From Myrmaecium sp. VS I D KN 1 (Eukaryota; Ascomycota; Dothideomycetes; Valsariales; Valsariaceae): a stretch of DNA of 64,000 nucleotides. The position numbers and the translations under genes were made by a program. Shown here piece by piece: positions 57,236-64,000 of the stretch (its first letter is position 1; every line of letters starts with the position of its first letter). The stretch is taken from the NCBI GenBank assembly GCA_019775845.1, contig JADQAV010000002.1:2294001-2358000 (forward strand), written 5' to 3'. The notes under the pieces are model-generated. The model was not told the DNA's origin, did not search any database, and was given only the letters and a program-made list of their open reading frames with translations.

Positions 57236-59602
57236 TTACGAACTCAGGCCCAGCTCCTTGTAGAATGCCTCCGTGCTGGGCGGCCGGCCGAGGAACTCCT
57301 CCAGCGTCGTCATCTCCTCCTGGGAGCCGCCCTTCTCGAGGACGGTGTGCCGGTACCGGCGGCCCTCCTTCTGGTTCATGGGATCCGCCTTGAAGACGGT
57401 GTAGAACATGTCCGTCGAGTACACTTGGGAGCTGTTGTGTTCCTCGTCAGTCGAGTGTTTCAGCAAGGGGGATGTGAGAAGGAAACGGCTAGGAGGGTAA
57501 AAAAAAACCAGAAACGAACCTGAGGTATCCATAATACCCAGCGTCGTAGCCGCCGATGAGATGACCGAACGTTGCCTGACCGTGGCCCCACGTCCACGAG
57601 TTGTTCTTGACTTCGGGACCGTCCAGCTTGCTGATCTCCTTGCGGAGCTTATTGTACAGTTCGCTCACGGCCAAGCTCTTGACTGCCTCGTGGCTCTCGG
57701 GCTGGTGGACGGTCATGTCGAAGATGCCGAAGTGGAGCTGGCGAAGGTTGAACAAAGCGTCGTTGACGTGCTTCGTCTTGATCAAGTTGTCGATCAGCTC
57801 ATCCGGCATGTGCTTCTCCGGCTTCTCTTTTGCACCGCTCGACTTCAGGTAAGCCGCCTCGCTTTCCGGCGAGAGGTAGGAGTAGTGGAGACTGAGGCTC
57901 TTGAGCTGGGAGCGTGTCCAGCACCAGTTCTCCAGCATCTGTGACGGAGCCTCGACGAAATCGCGCACTGTGTTAGTGCCGTGGAATCGGGAGTAGGTGG
58001 TACGGGAGACGAGGTCATCTGTATCTCTGTCAGTTCGATGGCCGATATCTTATGTGAACGGGGTGAACTCACGGATCCCGTGTCCAAGCTCGTGGAAGGC
58101 GGTCTGGTAGTCACTATGAGGCAGCAGTGATGGTTTGGACTCAGTAGGCTTAGGGAAATTGCAGACCAATGCGGTAGCAGGGTATCTGCGTCCACCGTTC
58201 TCTCGGACGAAACCCGGCTGGAGGTTAAAGTTCGCCGCGTGGCCGTACTTGCCCTCGCGTGGGAACAGGTCGAGATAGAGATACCCAACGAAGCCAGAGC
58301 CTTCACCCTCATCATCCCACACGCTGAAAACCTGAACATCCGGGTGCCAAACAATGTCATCGCCTTTCCCTGTGGGCGAGATCTTTGACCGTTCCTCACC
58401 AGTAAGCTCTACGAAGACAAGCCCGAAAAGCTCCTCGAATATCTGGAGCATGCCACGAATGGTAGATTGGAGGGGGAAGTATTCTGCAACCTTCTGCTGG
58501 TCGAGTGAGTACTCCCTTTCCAACATGATTCGATCGTAGTAACGATGATCCCAAAGGTAATAATGCTCATCGAACGTCTCGCCGCGAGAGCCAGTAATCT
58601 CCTTCTTCAGCTCCAAAAGCTTCTTGATCTCTTCCTTTCCACCCGGTGCAAGCCTTTCCCGCAGATCCGCTAGGAAATCGTTCACAGTCTTAGGAGTCTT
58701 TGCCATCTTGTCCTCGATCCGGAACTCTGCATGATTCTTATAGCCAAGAAGGCGGGCAGCCTCATCCCGGAGGACCAAAGCTTCTTGGAAGAGGGGTACG
58801 TTGGAGGGGCATTTGTTTTCGTTCGCAACAAAGATCTTCTCCCTGGTCGCCGCGTTATTGGCGTACTTCAGGGCCGGAAAGAGGTCGGGATATTTGAACG
58901 TCAGCCTCAGCTTCCCTTCGTTCTCACCCTCCCCCTTTTGAAGATTTGACAGCACATCCTCCGGGACGCCATCTAATTCCTCACGAGTAAACCAAAGGCC
59001 GCCGTTCTCCTCGTTCAGGGTCTTAGCGAACGAAATGCTGATCTCACTGAGTCGCTGCTTGATCTCCTTGAACCGATCACGCTTGGGACCAGCGGGAAGC
59101 CCCAGACCGTTGCGGATATAGCTCTTGTGCTCCTTCTCCAGCAACCGTCGCGATTCCGCGTCCAGCTCCTCACCCTTCTTGAGAGCGGCGTCAACGAGCT
59201 TGAATACGTCCTCGCGCATGCTGGACTCAATCCCGAACTCATCCAGGAGCTTTTCCGCCTCACTCGAGGCATCCCGAAGCTTCGAATCCGTCGACACGGC
59301 TTGGTAGAAGCCAATGATATGAGTTTCGAGGCTCATCTCGTTCTCGTCGTGGGCCATTGGAAGCACGGTGTTCGAGAATGAGGCCGTATCGGCCGTCACA
59401 TCTTTGACCATACGATCTTGGATCTCGCGGGATTTCTTGATCTGTCCAGAGCGTCCGTCAGCCTACAGCCGCCTCCAGAGCTGACACACGTGGCGCGGAT
59501 ATAGCGACTTACCAGCCTCTTCGTGTCCTCAATCAGGCTGTCGGGCGTGGCGTTGAAGACGGGCGGCGCCTGCGGCGGTACCTGGTAGCGCTCCGGAGCC
59601 AT
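57236..59602 (-). CDS. PRD1: M3 oligopeptidase (saccharolysin)
   Basis: Zinc metallopeptidase that cleaves short peptides, acting in the cytosol and mitochondrial intermembrane space. Exons 59602-59513, 59441-58073, 58018-57520 and 57431-57236 give 717 residues, the usual size (yeast Prd1 712). The catalytic helix is AFHELGHGI followed, over an intron, by HDLVSRTTYSRFHGTNTVRD; the third zinc ligand Glu is in DFVEAPSQMLENWCW. N-terminal helical half: LPMAHDENEMSLETHIIGFY and KLLDEFGIESSMREDVF. The C-terminal end is GRPPSTEAFYKELGLSS. The Gln/Tyr-rich substrate region GYDAGYYGYL ends exactly at the last intron. Convergent with the LysM-like gene; its own promoter lies between 59603 and 60368. 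Confidence 0.95.
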
Positions 59603-60368
59603 TGTGATATTGACGAGCGGTCTAAACGGCGATTGACTGAGCGGGCCGGAGAGCCTTGCGGGTGAGAACTTCCTAAGCAAGGACGCTACCCCGGTGTTGA
59701 GACGGCCGGAAGCCAGAATGGTGGCGATGGTTAGGAAGCAGAGGAGGCTGATGACGGCGAGCTTGTGGTGGTGTAGACGCGCCAGGTTTGCGGTTTACGA
59801 GACTCCCTTTCGTGTGTACCGGCCTGATTGAGGTTGTTCCTGTCGCTGTACCTTACGTGGTGGCAGGTCGGGCGGCATGCGTGGGGTAGCTTCGCACTTT
59901 CCCCGATTAGATATACCTGACCCAGCACCTATCTTACTAGTAGTAGTTATTTATATGTAAGCAAGGTAAGGTATGTAGCTACTCAGTATTAGTTATTTCA
60001 CTTCACTACGACACTCGTGATCATGATCAGTCCGTTCCTCATTCTCCCGGCTTGGGATGCTCTCGACAGTTTCAAGTGTAAACATGTATGGGAAAGAAGA
60101 TCGCTTCGATAGATTCCAAGGCCCACAGCCGTGGACTGAAGCCATGTTATCATTCAATGGAGGAAGAAACACCATCCCTAATAGAAGTAGGAGATACGAA
60201 AGACTGCCATTGTAGCGATTGGCATAGAACCGGAGGATGACAGGGAACATGTCGACAAGAGCGCCCGTCCGCCTAGTTGCACGCCATAACCTCGAAACCC
60301 CTCGCTGAAGGAAAGAAAAACCAGATCCGCCCAGTACTGACAGCCACCGTAAGCCAAAGCGCCGAATG
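59603..60368. other. Spacer: PRD1 promoter / KEN-box gene 3' flank
   Basis: 766 bp. The PRD1 reading frame continues open upstream for 49 codons, but without ATG, so the start at 59602 stands. Frames at 59993-60429 on the minus strand are not supported by codon use or domains. Confidence 0.5.
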
Positions 60369-62042
60369 CTATCTCCAAGGACTGGAACTGCCGCCTCCAA
60401 GATCTACCGTCTCGAACTCCAGATCCCACTGATCAATCTCCGCAAACTTCCTCGCTGCTTCCTCAAGCTCCTTGCTCTTCGGCACGGCTACGGGAGGAGG
60501 CTGATCGGCTTCTGATCCAGCATCCGCGGAGTTACCGTTGGCGTCATCATCACTTTCCCCAGCGGCGACGTACGAGCCATCATTCTCCTTATCAGACAAA
60601 GCGCGCCTGCCATACGTTTTCTTGACTGCAGAGCTGGTGTGTTTCTTCGCCGTAGCGGCCACTCTGGCCTGTTTACGAAGAACATCTTTTGCCATGCTGC
60701 CGTTGTTCTTGCGTGGTGCTCTACTTCGCCTCGAACTGGAAATCGGTGCCTGCAGTTCATCTTCATCGGAACCTAGCTCCTCCAGGTCAGTCGAACTCGG
60801 AACATCGAACGAGTCCTCCTTCCGAGCCCGGTTTTGCTGTCGGCGCCGAGGGAGAAGGGACTGCAGCGCCGCGGTAGAGAGAACACGGGGCTGGGTCTGT
60901 TTTTTGCGGGCATTTCTCGTCGGGCCTCGTCTACCCTGGGCGACATCGATGTTGGATAATGCTCCTTCAGAATCCAAGGCGTGGTCCGTCCTGTTTCTGG
61001 CGTGACTAGGCTTGCCATGGCCGTATTCTTTGCGGCCCACATCAATATCTTCGATAGAAGTGCTCGATTTCGGAGGCGCCATGGTATCGCTCCAATTATC
61101 CGGTGTTCCTCTCCCATGCAGGCCCCGGTGCTCATTGGATGCCGCTTCAGGTAAGCTGGAGGGCTCTGACGGCGGAGGAGACGACAGAACGGACAGAGGT
61201 GGAGATGACGGTGGAGGGGAGGATCGAGGTACTTGCAAGACCGGTGAAGCTAGTTTGCGCTTTCGTGATCCGGATGATTTTGAAGCAGACGAGGGCACAT
61301 TCGCGTCCCCATCGAGGCCTTGCGAAACCTGGTTCTTGCGAACGTTGAGAGGGGTCGATTCATCGTCCGGATTAAAGTCGTCCAGTTCTTCGTCGGAAAC
61401 ATCAGGGTCGCTGGTCTGCTGGACCATACGAAGGATACTCGGCTGCCGCGGTCGGCGTTTAAACTTGGTAAGAGCTATCAACGATCCATCGATGGCGGGG
61501 GTATTGTGTTTCTTCAGTGCAGACAAGGCAACAGGTGGACTTCCGCGGACCGTGCCTCCAGGAGTTTGCAGCGGCGAACTCAACAAAGTGCTCGTGCCCA
61601 GTGTATCTTCCGCATTTTGCGGGGAGCGCCCCGGTGATGATACGGTGGCAGTTTCCGTGACAGTTGTGCTCGTCTGATCTCGTCTCGTCCTTCCAGAACT
61701 TCTCCGTAGCTTAGTAGACGCCGAAATCGCATCTGGTGCTTCGCTATCTTTGGGATTTCTGTCACGCGCCGCCACGGTGAGTTCTTTCCCGCGCGCCGCC
61801 TCGTGCACGTCGCCCGTCTCTACGTCTCCTAGACCGCCAGTCATCAGATATTCCTCCTCCTGACCGCGTGCAGCCCCACGGCGCTGCCGGCCCTTGGCAG
61901 AAGTCTTCACAAAACCCAAGCTATCATCACTCAGCCCTTCGGTTGCCTGTCGCGTGGTGCGCGGTGCATTGCGACGTTGAGGTTGTTGCGCGACGCGTGT
62001 CGGCGCAGCTGTCGCGACCTTGGTTCGTTTTGGGCGCGGCAT
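60369..62042 (-). CDS. Unrecognised nuclear-type protein with KEN box
   Basis: Single-exon frame of 557 residues, Ser/Pro/Arg-rich and largely disordered. The start MPRPKRTKVATAAPTRVAQQ is strongly basic, nuclear-signal-like. Recognisable short motifs: RRPRQPSILRMVQ, STAALQSLLPRRRQQNRARK, KKTYGRRAL, and a KEN box (SDKENDG, residues 485-487), a degron used by the Cdh1-activated anaphase-promoting complex. The last 30 residues have an acidic-aromatic conserved-looking segment (KFAEIDQWDLEFETVDLG). I do not recognise the family. Layout (disordered basic protein, KEN box, short C-terminal motif) is what many cell-cycle and cohesion regulators show; that is suggestive only. It is a clearly coding gene by length, ATG and codon pattern. 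Confidence 0.8.
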   Translation of the reverse strand: MPRPKRTKVATAAPTRVAQQPQRRNAPRTTRQATEGLSDDSLGFVKTSAKGRQRRGAARGQEEEYLMTGGLGDVETGDVHEAARGKELTVAARDRNPKDSEAPDAISASTKLRRSSGRTRRDQTSTTVTETATVSSPGRSPQNAEDTLGTSTLLSSPLQTPGGTVRGSPPVALSALKKHNTPAIDGSLIALTKFKRRPRQPSILRMVQQTSDPDVSDEELDDFNPDDESTPLNVRKNQVSQGLDGDANVPSSASKSSGSRKRKLASPVLQVPRSSPPPSSPPLSVLSSPPPSEPSSLPEAASNEHRGLHGRGTPDNWSDTMAPPKSSTSIEDIDVGRKEYGHGKPSHARNRTDHALDSEGALSNIDVAQGRRGPTRNARKKQTQPRVLSTAALQSLLPRRRQQNRARKEDSFDVPSSTDLEELGSDEDELQAPISSSRRSRAPRKNNGSMAKDVLRKQARVAATAKKHTSSAVKKTYGRRALSDKENDGSYVAAGESDDDANGNSADAGSEADQPPPVAVPKSKELEEAARKFAEIDQWDLEFETVDLGGGSSSPWR

Positions 62043-63594
62043 GATCGCACGTCGCGCGTGATGGAGTTCTGTCTCTCTGAAGTCGGTTGCGAGTGCTATA
62101 GAGGTAGTAGTTGCTGATTCGATGGTCCGGAAGTCAGGTGGATTGCGAGATGCCTGAGTATTCGAAGGTAGTGCGGATGGAGTTGCGATGTACGTGTATG
62201 CGGGAGCTTGACGCTGCGTTTGGGATAAGGTATACTACTAGTAGCATGCGATGGCTCCTTGGCTCCGGTAGCCGCTCCGAAAAGCTTGAGAGGTGGCATC
62301 CCGTAGCGAAATCTGTTGGACGCGTGTGAAGGGTGTGTGGCTGGCCCTTGCGCTCATCAGCCTCCCCCAGTTACTCCTACCCCATAACGTTACCTTAAGG
62401 CAAGGAAAGTAAATTTTTACTCAACAAATGCGTCTTGTCTGCCCGTCTCGCACAACTCTAGAGAGATGAGGATACCGATGGGATGGTCGTAAATCATCAT
62501 CAAACAGCTCAGTCAGCCGACGTGGTTATTCTTCACATTCTTCCAGCTGCCAGCAGCCAGCAGCCGGGCATGGATCGGCTATACGACCGTACTGAGTCGA
62601 CCGTTGCCTGGATGGCGCTCCGACAAAATGAAGTGTTCCGTAACTACTTTGCGTACTATTGACAGTACAATAACCCCGAAAGCTTACGAAGAGCGCCATT
62701 TGGCGGATTCACATATAGGAGAGCTAAAGATTACGGTGGGTTTGAACGTGTAGTTACCTATACAAAGACAGCGTATTGCGTCGCTGCCCAGGTGTGAATT
62801 GTAGTTTCCTGGAGACGACTTCATCTAGCACCCACGCAATCCCTCAATCTCCCTCTAGTAACATATGCCCTCTCATGTCCAGTAAGGTGATCTCAGATTG
62901 GTACATTACGACGTTTCTATCCTCAAGGGCCTTGCTCGGTCGACTCCGTTATACGTCACATCCTCCACATCCTCCTCCACCGTTGTGAAGCCGGTATAGT
63001 CCAGGATGCAGATATCGGCGGTCCGCTCTCTGCTGTAAGTCCCAGATCAAACAAGGGATGCGGCATCGCCGGCATAAATAGCCACCATTGTATGTAAGAA
63101 GCACCTCGAATACGGAGCACGTGCGATGCTGGCTCTGGCTTTGGGGGCTGCGACCGGCAGGCTTGTTGTTCGTCGGAAGTAGCTCCGAGCGACTTCCCGC
63201 CCTGTGGCATGAGCGGCAGGACAGCGCGAGGACTCCTTTACTCCGCTCCGAATCTTTCTTTCTCCACCCTGAGTTCATCTTTCTGATCATGATTCTTGCG
63301 TCTGCCTCTCCTTCTGCCAGTCCCTCAGCGGTAGTGTGAGTGAGTGTCATGCCTTTTTCAAGACCTGTGATCGATGCCTCGATGGACGAAAGCAAATCGT
63401 CACCCATCCGCGTCGTCGATCAGGGCTCACTCACGCTGTGCTAACGCTGTGCCTAGGCCGATGTTCCATCGCACGCCCATTTCCACGGGGCGTGCCAAAC
63501 CTCCTCCTTCGTTCCGGCTCCCCGGGGCAGCCTCTTGACTGCACGAGACCGTCCAACCTATCGACTGACCACGGGCATCGGCAGTGGGAAATGT
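62043..63594. other. 1.55-kb region without supported genes
   Basis: Promoter of the KEN-box gene and 3' flank of the right-edge gene. A 152-codon minus frame (63407-62949) begins with ATG but has no family resemblance and a Gly/Cys-rich odd end. Not annotated. Confidence 0.5.
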
Positions 63595-64000
63595 TCAGGG
63601 GTTGACAAGGGCATTTATTTGCATGGCACGGAGTCCCGGGCTGCCAGCAGAGGATGCAGGCTGCTGGCGTTCCTTGGTAACCGCCGTACGCCGACCGTCA
63701 TCTACATCCGCCTCTGCGCCACGCGCTTCGATAAATTTAGCCCACTCTTCTTCGAACTCAGCAGCAACTGACGCGTCTAACGATCCGATCACGATATCCA
63801 GCGAAGGGCTCCAGTACAGGCGTTCACAAGCGTCGAGAATCTCTTCTGGGCCATGCACCAGATCTTGCATCAGCTGTGCCGCGCCTTCCGGTACGGGAAA
63901 CCTCTTATCGTGGACCATTTGGCCGAAGATAGCCTGCAGTGGTCCAGCAAAAGAGAATGCTAGCGCAGCTTCGCGCAAGGACTCCATGCAGAACAACACC
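63595..64000 (-). CDS. Unrecognised protein, 3' part (5' end beyond right edge)
   Basis: 134 residues of open frame run to the right edge and end at 63595. Readable parts: ESLREAALAFSFAGPLQAIF, FPVPEGAAQLMQDLVHGPEE, LDACERLYWSPSLDIVIGSL, and EFEEEWAKFIEARGAEADVD. It is mostly helical and acidic. I do not recognise the family. The first visible codon is GTG, so the true start is outside. Continuation of coding sequence beyond 64000 is likely because the frame is open and compositionally sensible. Confidence 0.6.
   Translation of the reverse strand, partial: VLFCMESLREAALAFSFAGPLQAIFGQMVHDKRFPVPEGAAQLMQDLVHGPEEILDACERLYWSPSLDIVIGSLDASVAAEFEEEWAKFIEARGAEADVDDGRRTAVTKERQQPASSAGSPGLRAMQINALVNP

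Noticed and set aside
59603-59750. Upstream extension of PRD1 as a mitochondrial leader
   Set aside because: The frame is open for 49 codons but has no ATG before a stop, and no splice site was evident.
62949-63407. 152-codon minus frame with ATG start
   Set aside because: No resemblance to known proteins, Gly/Cys-rich repeat-like end, and unstable composition. Could be a lineage-specific gene but there is no support.

Overview
The window is genomic DNA of a filamentous ascomycete (Pezizomycotina). The evidence is short spliceosomal introns of about 45-105 nt with GTANGT-like donors and CTAAC/CTGAC-like branch sites, three Zn2Cys6 transcription factors, and typical fungal proteins (an Akr1-type palmitoyltransferase, mitochondrial N-acetylglutamate synthase, a secreted Lap1 aminopeptidase, a BYS1-domain protein). 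The BYS1-like and Lap1-like proteins make Eurotiomycetes, perhaps Eurotiales, the best guess; this is inference. I see no bacterial operons, CRISPR arrays, rRNA, convincing tRNA, or retrovirus-like, LTR or other capsid-bearing elements.

Layout. 1-12.9 kb is gene-dense: AKR1 (cut by the left edge), AFG1 and ARG2 tail to tail, a 6-phosphogluconate/3-hydroxyisobutyrate dehydrogenase-like oxidoreductase, an RRN11-like Pol I factor and a RING-H2 protein. 12.9-18.0 kb has no supportable gene and contains an assembly join (poly-G, NN, poly-C) and a small foldback. A Zn2Cys6 regulator (18.0-20.4 kb) is followed by 2.9 kb without genes, then a BAR-domain protein, an R3H-associated protein and a gamma-glutamylcyclotransferase-like protein. 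27.9-37.2 kb is nearly empty apart from one secreted BYS1-like gene, and is rich in G-runs, short tandem repeats and purine/pyrimidine tracts. 37.2-47.0 kb carries five minus-strand genes: an FKBP, HIS2, LAP1 and a large CTF1-like Zn2Cys6 factor are clear, with gene-poor spacers between some of them. 48-54 kb holds a Nudix hydrolase, a ~504 bp AT-rich palindromic MITE, a small orphan protein, an RpiB-like sugar-phosphate isomerase and a third Zn2Cys6 factor. 54.6-64 kb holds an intracellular LysM-like protein, the M3 oligopeptidase PRD1, a KEN-box-bearing nuclear-type protein and a partial gene at the right edge.

Most genes are housekeeping and form no single pathway. ARG2 and HIS2 are amino-acid biosynthesis; AFG1 and PRD1 are mitochondrial/cytosolic protein quality control and peptide turnover; LAP1 and the BYS1-like protein are secreted. 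The only hint of a small functional locus is the orphan small protein / RpiB-like isomerase / Zn2Cys6 trio at 50.3-53.1 kb. Gene models were assembled by eye from reading frames, splice signals and family resemblance; exon sums were checked to be multiples of three.
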